Below, in pieces: positions 1-5,704 of a DNA stretch of 11,300 nucleotides. This stretch comes from Chitinophagaceae bacterium (GTDB taxonomy: Bacteria; Bacteroidota; Bacteroidia; Chitinophagales; Chitinophagaceae). A program made the translations under genes and the position numbers. The notes beneath the pieces are model-generated. The model did no database searches. It was not told where the DNA came from and was given only the letters and a program-made list of their open reading frames with translations. The stretch covers positions 1-11,300 of the forward strand of contig JAACZX010000469.1 of NCBI GenBank assembly GCA_009996555.1, read 5' to 3'. Within the stretch, counting starts at the first letter, position 1. Every line of letters starts with the position of its first letter.

Positions 1-746
1 TGTTGATCGATGGTTGCGAAGCACGTGGTGCAAGTGATGCAGGCATTTATGTGGGACAAAGCAGTCACATCATCGTTCGAAATTCAAAAGCAACAGAAAA
101 TGTAGCTGGTATTGAAATTGAAAATTCGTTGTATGCTGATGTGTATGATAACGAAGCGACCAATAACACCGGTGGTATTTTAATTTTCGATTTACCTGAT
201 CTTATTCAAAAGAAAGGAGGTTATGTGCGGGTATATCGCAACAATGTGCATCATAACAATCATATCAATTTTGCACCAAAGGGAAATATTGTTGGAAAGG
301 TTCCGCAAGGAACCGGTGTAATGATCCTTGCTACGAATCATGTGGATGTGTTTGAGAACAAGATCGTCAACAATATTACGGCAAGCACAGCCATTGTGAG
401 TTATTATATTACCGAAAACCCGATTAAGGACAGCAGCTATTATCCGTTTCCATCGCAGATCAATATTTACAACAACAGTTACGAACGTGAACGTGTAAGG
501 GCAACAGGTAAAGGAAGGATGGGAAAGATGTACCGGTTTAAATTACGCTTTGGAAAAAATGTACCACATATTCAATACGATGGTATTGTTGATGTGAAAA
601 ATCCTGCTGAGATCTGCATTCGAAATAACAGTAATCAAAGCTTTGCTAATCTTGATGCTGAGAACAGATTTAAAAAAATCAGTCGTGATGCATCGAAACA
701 TGATTGTACATTAAGTGCTGTGCCAAAAGTTGAGTTGAAAAATTGA
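1..746 (+). CDS. Parallel beta-helix repeat protein (TIGR03805-like), 3' part
   Basis: The frame is open from the window edge, so the N-terminus and any signal peptide are missing; the first TTG in frame at position 3 is not a real start. The visible ~247 residues show successive beta-helix turns of the NosD/pectate-lyase type, in which short strands alternate with Asn-rich turns (for example NNTGGILIFD and VDVFENKIVNN). A non-repetitive C-terminal cap follows, with Cys at PAEICIRNN and HDCTLSAVP. These C-terminal features and the cytochrome gene 61 bp downstream match what I know of TIGR03805, a family that occurs in two-gene pairs with TIGR03806. The protein is probably exported and periplasmic or surface-bound; its ligand or substrate is unknown. 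Carbohydrate binding or lyase activity is possible from the fold alone, but no catalytic residues can be assigned. Family call fairly sure, function unknown. Confidence 0.8.
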   Translation, partial: LIDGCEARGASDAGIYVGQSSHIIVRNSKATENVAGIEIENSLYADVYDNEATNNTGGILIFDLPDLIQKKGGYVRVYRNNVHHNNHINFAPKGNIVGKVPQGTGVMILATNHVDVFENKIVNNITASTAIVSYYITENPIKDSSYYPFPSQINIYNNSYERERVRATGKGRMGKMYRFKLRFGKNVPHIQYDGIVDVKNPAEICIRNNSNQSFANLDAENRFKKISRDASKHDCTLSAVPKVELKN

Positions 747-754
747 TAATTTCA

Positions 755-794
755 CGCTGCGTCGCAGCGATTATATTTCGCAGCGTTCGCTGCG
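755..794. repeat. Two adjacent GC-rich hairpins built from one CGCTGCG/CGCAGCG motif
   Basis: The 61-bp gap between the beta-helix gene and the cytochrome gene holds two inverted repeats. The first is CGCTGC/GCAGCG (755-760 with 764-769, 3-nt loop). The second is CGCAGC/GCTGCG (779-784 with 789-794, 4-nt GTTC loop). The same 7-mer and its complement are used four times, so the arms can also pair between hairpins. There is no T-tract, so this is not a classical terminator. It may be a short extragenic repeat, or an RNA structure that tunes expression of the second gene of the pair. Confidence 0.6.
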
Positions 795-807
795 GGAAAT
801 AAATGCC

Positions 808-1854
808 ATGAAAAAAATTACTGTTACAACTGTTATTTGTTTTTTTATTGTTCTGCTGCTTTCTGTTGGCAAAAAGACCGATCCCTATTTTCAGTTTCAC
901 GAAAACCTCAGCGAATACGGTTTTTTTCAAGGAGATCTGAAACAACTGCAGCCGTCTGCTGGTATTATTCCGTATGATTTGAACACGCCGTTGTTTAGTG
1001 ATTATGCAGAGAAACTCAGATTCATAAAACTACCGGCGGGCAAAAAAGTCAGCTATAGCGCCAGCAATATATTTGATATGCCGTTGGGTACTGTACTCAT
1101 CAAAAATTTTTATTTCTACAAAGATGTACGCAAACCGGAACTCGGTCGCCGCATTATTGAAACACGTTTGCTGGCGCACATGCAGGATGGCTGGCATACC
1201 TATCAATACATCTGGAACGATGAGCAGACCGAAGCAGTGTTTGAACCCATTGGCGATGTAACAACGGTTGAATACATTGATGCAGCAGGCAAGAAAATCA
1301 AATCAAAATATGTGGTGCCCAATCAGCCGCAATGTAAAGGATGCCACAGCCGCAGAGATACCATTGTGCCCATTGGTATTGCCGCCCGTCATCTCAATGG
1401 CGATTATGCTTATGCAAGTGGTACACAAAATCAACTGCAGTATTGGCAACAGCAGAACATGATCGATCTGCCATCAACAAACATTCCTGCCAATGCAATT
1501 TGGAACGATGAAAAAAGCGGTTCACTTAACGATCGTGCAAGAGCGTATCTCGATATCAATTGTGGGCATTGTCATAATCCAATGGGGCCGGCAAGTACAT
1601 CAGGTTTGTTCCTGGATATTCATACATCAAACCCAACATCGTTAGGCATTTTAAAAACACCTGTTGCTGCCGGCAGAGGAAGTGGTGGACTGAAATATGC
1701 CATTGAGCCGGGTAAACCCAATCAATCATTTATGATCTATCGTATGAACAGTATAGATGTTGGAGTAGCCATGCCGGAACTTGGTCGCAACCGGATTCAT
1801 AAAGAAGGCGTGGCGTTGATCAGTAAATGGATAAAGGAACTTGAAAAGAATTGA
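808..1854 (+). CDS. SO2930-family diheme c-type cytochrome (TIGR03806-like)
   Basis: A 348-aa exported cytochrome. Residues 1-21 form a signal peptide (MKK, then a hydrophobic run); no lipobox is visible. Two covalent heme motifs are seen: CKGCH at residues 176-180 and CGHCH at 252-256. Distal Met ligands cannot be assigned by eye, although several Met residues lie in the C-terminal part. The N-terminal region after the signal (SEYGFFQGDL, then YDLNTPLFSDYAEK) is characteristic of TIGR03806. The ATG at 808 puts the signal sequence at the N-terminus and follows an A-rich stretch. It sits 61 bp after the beta-helix gene on the same strand, the pairing known for these two families, so co-expression is likely. 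A periplasmic electron-transfer role is inferred from the hemes; partner and substrate are unknown. The stop codon overlaps the start of the repeat element that follows. Confidence 0.85.
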   Translation: MKKITVTTVICFFIVLLLSVGKKTDPYFQFHENLSEYGFFQGDLKQLQPSAGIIPYDLNTPLFSDYAEKLRFIKLPAGKKVSYSASNIFDMPLGTVLIKNFYFYKDVRKPELGRRIIETRLLAHMQDGWHTYQYIWNDEQTEAVFEPIGDVTTVEYIDAAGKKIKSKYVVPNQPQCKGCHSRRDTIVPIGIAARHLNGDYAYASGTQNQLQYWQQQNMIDLPSTNIPANAIWNDEKSGSLNDRARAYLDINCGHCHNPMGPASTSGLFLDIHTSNPTSLGILKTPVAAGRGSGGLKYAIEPGKPNQSFMIYRMNSIDVGVAMPELGRNRIHKEGVALISKWIKELEKN

Positions 1855-1951
1855 ACCACGAAGACAGGAAGGCACAAAGCTTCACCAAGGTAAAAACAAG
1901 TATTCTCTTTGTGTTTCTTAATGAACTATGTGACTTAGTGGTTCTCAACTT
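1844..1951. repeat. Palindromic extragenic element, copy 1
   Basis: This is the left copy of a 138-bp-period tandem duplication. The core is an imperfect ~92-bp inverted repeat. The outer arms GAACCAC (1853-1859) and GTGGTTC (1938-1944) pair perfectly, and so do the inner arms CACAAAG (1873-1879) and CTTTGTG (1907-1913). The element carries AAG/CAC/AAAG-type short periodicity that I recall from dispersed repeats in many bacterial genomes. Its left end overlaps the TGA stop of the cytochrome gene (1852-1854). It may act as a transcription end structure between the convergent genes. Confidence 0.75.
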
Positions 1952-1964
1952 GGCTGAAGTTGAG
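1944..1964. repeat. Small perfect hairpin at the junction of the duplication
   Basis: CTCAACTT (1944-1951) pairs perfectly with AAGTTGAG (1957-1964) around a 5-nt GGCTG loop. The left arm equals the sequence at the 3' end of the AI-2E permease gene (2082-2089). The hairpin therefore seems to derive from a second, inverted copy of that gene end. There is no T-tract on the plus strand. Confidence 0.55.
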
Positions 1965-1988
1965 AGATAGTAAAATTAAGAAAGACAA

Positions 1989-2089
1989 AAAAGAATTGAA
2001 GACAGGAAGGCACAAAGATTCACTAGGTTAAAAGCAACTATTCTCTTTGTGTTTCTTAATGAACTTTGTGACTTAGTGGTTCTCAACTT
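1989..2089. repeat. Palindromic extragenic element, copy 2 (7-bp deletion)
   Basis: Right copy of the tandem duplication. Positions 2001-2089 align without gaps to 1863-1951, with about 7 mismatches in 89, nearly all in the loop. The left flank AAAAGAATTGAA (1989-2000) repeats the 3' end of the cytochrome gene (1844-1855). The next 7 bases (CCACGAA, 1856-1862 in copy 1) are missing here, as if lost by slippage between GAA triplets, so the outer stem of this copy is truncated. The right end runs into the last codons and stop (2083-2085) of the AI-2E permease gene. Confidence 0.75.
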
Positions 2090-3123
2090 CCGTGCTCATG
2101 TGGATTCTCTCCTGCATGCATTGGCCCAAATTCATTCGTATAAATTTTAAACAACAACATGAAATAACTGATGAGCAGCGGTCCGAAAATAAAACCCCAG
2201 AAACCAAACAGGCTTAAGCCAACAATTACACCCAGTACAGTTACCATTGGATGCACATCGCCTAAACGTTTCATCAATGTAATGCGTGCTAAATAATCAA
2301 CATTACCTGTTACCAGTAAACTGTAAATGAGCAAACCAATTCCCTGCCCGGTATGTCCCTGCGAAAAAAGGAATACAACCAACGGTGCCCAGATAAGCGT
2401 AGTACCAACAATGGGAAAGAAGGCAAACACACCGGTAATAAAACCCCACAGTACCGGTTCTTTAATTCCGAAGATCCAGTAGCCGATCATAGCAAACACA
2501 CCTTGTATAAAAGAAATAAGCGGAATGCCGATGGCGTTTGCACGTACCACACTGATGGTTTCTTTGCCAAGTATATCAATGTTTTTTTCGTGCAGAGGTA
2601 AAAAGTAATCGAACGAATCTTCCATAGCCTTACCATTGGTAAGCATAAAGAAATAAATGAACAGCATCATGGCCAGGTTCGATAAGATCATGGCGGTGCT
2701 GTTAAGAAAAGCCGGAAAGAAATTGGCAATGCGTTTCTGTAGTTCGGCAATATTGCTATCAGTAAACAATTCCTGTCCGGTCCATTCCTGAACTTTAGCA
2801 GAAACTGATTTTAAACCCATGATCAGTTGATCGGAATGACTGAATACTTCTGTGATCTTTGGTGATAACAAACTGATAATATAATACACCGGCAGCCCGA
2901 TCATTACCAAAAATCCAAAGAGAAACAAGGTGGCGGTTGCATTTTTATTCCATTTGCGTGTAGTGGTAAGGTAGCGGTAGTTTTTTTTGCTTAAAATATA
3001 TAGCGTTACTGCTCCCAAAAATCCCGGAAGAAAAATATACAACTCTTTAACAAGCAGGAAGCCTAATGCTACCAATATAATTAACAGAATAATTTGCCGT
3101 AAGCGGCTGCTGAATGATGCCAT
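2083..3123 (-). CDS. AI-2E family transporter (UPF0118, PF01594)
   Basis: A 346-aa polytopic inner-membrane protein. Hydrophobic segments lie near residues 10-45 (two), 65-88, 143-160 and 200-325 (several). A long extramembrane stretch between about 90 and 140 separates the first group from the rest, the usual AI-2E/PerM arrangement. Recognisable family pieces include the re-entrant region PLISFIQGVFAMIGYWIFG and the late segments VFAFFPIVGTTLIWAP and GFWGFIFGPLL. The length is normal. The family includes the proposed AI-2 exporter TqsA and Na+/H+ antiporters, so the substrate cannot be deduced. It is the last gene of the minus-strand cluster, 42 bp after the radical SAM gene, and probably co-transcribed. 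The final codons (HEHGS) and stop fall within the repeat element. The short His-rich tail is probably cytoplasmic. Confidence 0.87.
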   Translation of the reverse strand: MASFSSRLRQIILLIILVALGFLLVKELYIFLPGFLGAVTLYILSKKNYRYLTTTRKWNKNATATLFLFGFLVMIGLPVYYIISLLSPKITEVFSHSDQLIMGLKSVSAKVQEWTGQELFTDSNIAELQKRIANFFPAFLNSTAMILSNLAMMLFIYFFMLTNGKAMEDSFDYFLPLHEKNIDILGKETISVVRANAIGIPLISFIQGVFAMIGYWIFGIKEPVLWGFITGVFAFFPIVGTTLIWAPLVVFLFSQGHTGQGIGLLIYSLLVTGNVDYLARITLMKRLGDVHPMVTVLGVIVGLSLFGFWGFIFGPLLISYFMLLFKIYTNEFGPMHAGENPHEHGS

Positions 3124-3165
3124 GTGTTGAAATTACAAAAGAGAAACTGTAACAGAAAAGAAGAA

Positions 3166-4197
3166 TTATTCCTCCCACACTTTCAACCCTTCGCTGCAGT
3201 TGGCACAGATGTCGATGTTTTTACGGCTGGTCATTAGTTCACGGCGGAACTGTTTGTAGTTATCGTTCTGCCATACCTGTTTAAACGATTGCATTTTTAA
3301 ATTACCCAGCTGGTGCATGGCGTCTTTATCAAAACAACAGGGCACTACCAAACCATCCCACGTAATGACATTGGCATGCCACAACTTCCAGCAGTGATTT
3401 TGCAATTTGTTCTTGGGTGAATAAGAACCATCGGCGTTCTTTTTATAGCGGCTGTATTTGTTGAGTGTTGGAATCAGTTGATTCGGATCTTTTTCATAAT
3501 CGTACACCTGTGCAGTTTTAAACCACACATCATCAACCCCCACTTCTTTTGCTAATTGTTTTACATCTTCCAGTTGATGTTCATTTGGTTTTACAACGAG
3601 GAATTGAAACACTACAAACGGTTTCTTACTGTTGAGTTCTTTCTTCCACTTTACAATATTTTTTGCACCTGCAATTACTTTTTCTAAGTTGCCGCCTACA
3701 CGATACTGTTGATACACATCCTGCGTTGTTCCATCAATGGAAATGATCAAACGGTCAAGGCCGCTTTCTACTGTTTGCTTTGCTTTTTCGTCCGTTAAGT
3801 AATGTGCGTTGGTAGAAGTGGCTGTGTATATTTTTTTCTGCGCAGCATATTTCACCATCGGCAGAAATTCCGGATTCAGAAATGGTTCACCCTGGAAATA
3901 GAAGATGAGATAAAGAAGATCTTTATGAATATCGTCGATCGTTTGTTCAAAAAAATTCTTCTGCAGCATACCCGTTGGCCTTGTAAATTCTCTTAATCCA
4001 CTTGGACATTCAGGACAACGCAGATTACAACTTGTAGTTGGCTCAAACGAAATAGAAACAGGATAGCCCCATTGAATAGGTTTGTTGAGCAGCCTGCTCA
4101 GTTGATAACTGCTCCATACTTTCGTCATGTTCCATGCACGACGGGGAGTAATTTTTGAAAACAGGTTGAGTATATCGTTGCGGTGTAATTGCGGCAT
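3166..4197 (-). CDS. Radical SAM protein with SPASM-like C-terminus
   Basis: A 343-aa cytoplasmic radical SAM enzyme. The [4Fe-4S]/SAM motif CxxxCxxC is CNLRCPEC, Cys57, Cys61 and Cys64. A GEP-type motif (QGEPFLNPEF) and the sequence LIISIDGTTQDVYQQYR, typical of the SPASM group, follow. The C-terminus holds Cys269, Cys287, Cys288, Cys331 and Cys334 (WDGLVVPCCFD, then CANC), enough for one auxiliary cluster of SPASM/Twitch type but not clearly for two. It resembles the widespread Bacteroidota radical SAM/SPASM proteins of unknown substrate. No small precursor-peptide ORF lies in the 35- and 42-bp gaps around it, so a RiPP role has no local support. It sits between the S26 homologue and the AI-2E permease on the same strand, probably in one transcript. 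Confidence 0.87.
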   Translation of the reverse strand: MPQLHRNDILNLFSKITPRRAWNMTKVWSSYQLSRLLNKPIQWGYPVSISFEPTTSCNLRCPECPSGLREFTRPTGMLQKNFFEQTIDDIHKDLLYLIFYFQGEPFLNPEFLPMVKYAAQKKIYTATSTNAHYLTDEKAKQTVESGLDRLIISIDGTTQDVYQQYRVGGNLEKVIAGAKNIVKWKKELNSKKPFVVFQFLVVKPNEHQLEDVKQLAKEVGVDDVWFKTAQVYDYEKDPNQLIPTLNKYSRYKKNADGSYSPKNKLQNHCWKLWHANVITWDGLVVPCCFDKDAMHQLGNLKMQSFKQVWQNDNYKQFRRELMTSRKNIDICANCSEGLKVWEE

Positions 4198-4232
4198 GAA
4201 GCATCAAAGATAACAGAGATTGAAAGAACTGC

Positions 4233-4955
4233 TCATCTGTTGAGAACTGTACCACGGAAATTTTCTTTTTTAATAAAACCAACATACCGGGAGTCTAATG
4301 CATTATGCCGGTTACCACCCAATACAAAAAAGCAATCTTTTGGCACAAGAAGAGGGCCAAAATTGTCAAGGGTCCATTTACTTTCTTTATTCATCCAGGC
4401 AAAAACTTCCACATTTGAAAAAGCGTCAGCTACGAGGTAATTTACTTTCTGTACTAGAATTCCTTTTTTTGTGAAAGCTTCTGCTTCTTTTGTAGTAAGA
4501 TAGATTTCGAATTGGTCATGTACAATTTGATGAAGAAGCCCTTTTTCTTCAAGTTCTTCCCGGTTTGGTAAAGAAGAAACAAATTGTGCATTAACTATGT
4601 AATTGCAAAGAAGATTTCTATCGGAGTCAACATTGATTTTGTTTCGAAATAATACCCCATCTTTCATTTCAATAACATCTGATTCCTTAGCAACTAACCG
4701 AAAAATATGAAGTTCTCCTTTGGTAGAGAAACTTGTGCGAGGGTCGAAATAATCACTTTTGAAAACGATAAAATTGTTGGGACTTGGTTTTTTAAGTGTA
4801 CTGCTAAAAACAATTGCTCCTCTTTTAATTGTCGGTTCGTTTGAAGGAGTAGGCAATGTGTACATCTGTAACATACCTGTTATTCTCGCAACAACCCATA
4901 AAACAATAATAAGAACCAGCGGAGCAACCCATAAGAGCCATTTGTTTTTCATCAC
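4233..4955 (-). CDS. S26-family signal peptidase homologue with altered active site
   Basis: A 240-aa protein with one N-terminal membrane anchor (residues ~6-24) and an outward-facing S26 (LepB-like) fold. Box B is PSNEPTIKRG, placing the nucleophile at Ser38. The next conserved box aligns HIFRLVAKESDVIE with the canonical YIKRxxGxxGDxIE, so the general-base Lys is replaced by Phe85; the codon is TTT on the coding strand. The C-terminal box is GGNRHNALDSRYVGF (from residue 213) against the usual GDNRDNSxDSR: Asp221, Ser222 and Arg223 remain but earlier Asp residues are lost. It may be an inactive or specialised S26 member, or another residue may act as base. It is the first gene of the minus-strand cluster, 35 bp before the radical SAM gene. 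Family call is sure; activity is not. Confidence 0.82.
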   Translation of the reverse strand: MMKNKWLLWVAPLVLIIVLWVVARITGMLQMYTLPTPSNEPTIKRGAIVFSSTLKKPSPNNFIVFKSDYFDPRTSFSTKGELHIFRLVAKESDVIEMKDGVLFRNKINVDSDRNLLCNYIVNAQFVSSLPNREELEEKGLLHQIVHDQFEIYLTTKEAEAFTKKGILVQKVNYLVADAFSNVEVFAWMNKESKWTLDNFGPLLVPKDCFFVLGGNRHNALDSRYVGFIKKENFRGTVLNR

Positions 4956-4976
4956 TAAATTTTAATAAAAATAACA

Positions 4977-4990
4977 GCAAAAGCTTTTGC
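4977..4990. repeat. 14-bp perfect palindrome in a divergent promoter region
   Basis: GCAAAAGCTTTTGC is a perfect palindrome in the 82-bp space between the S26 homologue and the MarR gene. Its right half contains the TTTG taken as the -33 element of the MarR promoter. It could be a regulator site affecting one or both divergent units, or simply a product of A/T-rich composition. Confidence 0.4.
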
Positions 4991-5016
4991 CGGTAAAAAA
5001 AGAATTCATAGTTTTA
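4987..5016 (+). promoter_or_regulatory. Bacteroidota-type promoter of the MarR gene
   Basis: TTTG at 4986-4989 (TTG 4987-4989) is followed after 19 nt by TAGTTTTA (5009-5016), which matches TAnnTTTG except at the last base. Transcription would start near 5023, about 15 nt before the chosen ATG at 5038. This supports that start over an upstream TTG at 4987, which would lie inside the promoter. Confidence 0.5.
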
Positions 5017-5018
5017 CT

Positions 5019-5036
5019 TAGTTGCATAAACAACTA
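5019..5036. promoter_or_regulatory. Probable MarR operator (autoregulation)
   Basis: TAGTTGCATAAACAACTA is an inverted repeat with perfect 6-bp arms and a 6-nt spacer. Its size and sequence are like known MarR-family boxes. It covers the predicted transcription start and ends one base before the ATG of the MarR gene, so bound protein would block its own promoter. Confidence 0.6.
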
Positions 5037-5037
5037 T

Positions 5038-5478
5038 ATGCCAAACAACCAATTTAAAAAAGGCGAGCTATACAGCTTCATGACGGGCAAAGCCAGCACG
5101 GCTATTGCACGGCGTTTGCAGAAGAATATGAAGCAGGGTAAGATTGAGATTACTGTTGAGCAGTGGAGTGTTCTTTACCATTTGTGGAAGAACGATGGGT
5201 TGAGTCAGCAGGAACTGTGCAATGCTACATTCAGGGACAAGCCCAGTATTACACGCCTGGTAGATAATCTTGAAAAACTGAAGCTGGTAAAGCGGGTGGC
5301 CAGTAAAAACGACCGCCGTATTAACCAGGTTTTTTTGACCGAGTATGGGCGTAAGCTGGAAGAAGAAACAATGGAGGTGGCAAATAATACGCTCAACGAA
5401 GCATTGATTGGTGTGCCATCGGATAAGATCGACATCTGTAAAGAAGTATTACAGATCGTGTATGATAATTTGAAGTAA
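5038..5478 (+). CDS. MarR family transcriptional regulator
   Basis: A 146-aa winged-helix regulator of normal MarR length. After an N-terminal dimerisation helix come the positioning helix LSQQELCNAT, the recognition helix DKPSITRLVDNLEKLKLVKR and the wing with NDRR. A C-terminal helix completes the dimer interface. The start at 5038 gives the usual short N-terminus and lies directly after the predicted operator; a longer reading from TTG 4987 would begin inside the promoter. The regulated pathway is inferred only from context: the next gene on the strand is an acyl-CoA dehydrogenase, so the ligand could be an acyl-CoA or related compound. The gap to that gene is 226 bp and carries REP-like hairpins, so co-transcription is uncertain. 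Confidence 0.9.
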   Translation: MPNNQFKKGELYSFMTGKASTAIARRLQKNMKQGKIEITVEQWSVLYHLWKNDGLSQQELCNATFRDKPSITRLVDNLEKLKLVKRVASKNDRRINQVFLTEYGRKLEEETMEVANNTLNEALIGVPSDKIDICKEVLQIVYDNLK

Positions 5479-5480
5479 AA

Positions 5481-5520
5481 CCGGCAAGCCCCATCCGGCT
5501 TCCCCGGAGGGGAAGAGACC
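5481..5520. repeat. REP-like hairpin element, left member of an inverted pair
   Basis: A GC-rich segment right after the MarR stop. Its core CTTCCCC (5499-5505) pairs with GGGGAAG (5509-5515) around a 3-nt loop, with CCCCATCC on the left and AGACC on the right. The form resembles the CCTCATCC...hairpin elements that I recall as frequent extragenic repeats in Bacteroidota. The second member lies inverted at 5637-5676. Confidence 0.55.
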
Positions 5521-5636
5521 AATACACAATCCTTGCTATTCAAAGATGTTGAGAAATAGAAGAGTGATTGAAATGTGATGATGACAGAGCAAATGCTGAT
5601 ATGGTAGAGATGAAGTTGAAAATAATTATATAGCAC

Positions 5637-5676
5637 CGCTCCTTCTCTACCGGAGAAGGAGGTGGAGGATGAGGTC
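5637..5676. repeat. REP-like hairpin element, right member of an inverted pair
   Basis: CTCCTTCTC (5639-5647) pairs perfectly with GAGAAGGAG (5653-5661) around TACCG, followed by GGATGAGGTC (5667-5676). The reverse complement reads GACCTCATCC then the hairpin, parallel to the left element at 5481-5520. The ATG inside GGATGAGG (5669) is in frame with the acyl-CoA dehydrogenase but belongs to the repeat and is probably not its start. Confidence 0.6.
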
Positions 5677-5704
5677 GATTTTTAAACAATTAAATACTAT
5701 TGAT

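Noticed and set aside
1844..2089. CRISPR array or insertion sequence in the repeat region
   Set aside because: Only two long copies without spacers, and no transposase frame or target-site duplication; an extragenic palindromic repeat fits better.
3124..4232. RiPP cluster around the radical SAM gene
   Set aside because: No precursor-peptide frame fits the 42- and 35-bp gaps, and no maturation protease, RRE domain or dedicated exporter was recognised.
4987..5037. N-terminal extension of the MarR gene from TTG 4987
   Set aside because: It would be translated from within the predicted promoter and operator, and the extra 17 residues do not look like a MarR N-terminus.
5669..5704. Earlier in-frame ATG of the acyl-CoA dehydrogenase
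   Set aside because: The ATG is part of a REP-like element, and MSAAT at 5705 fits the family start.
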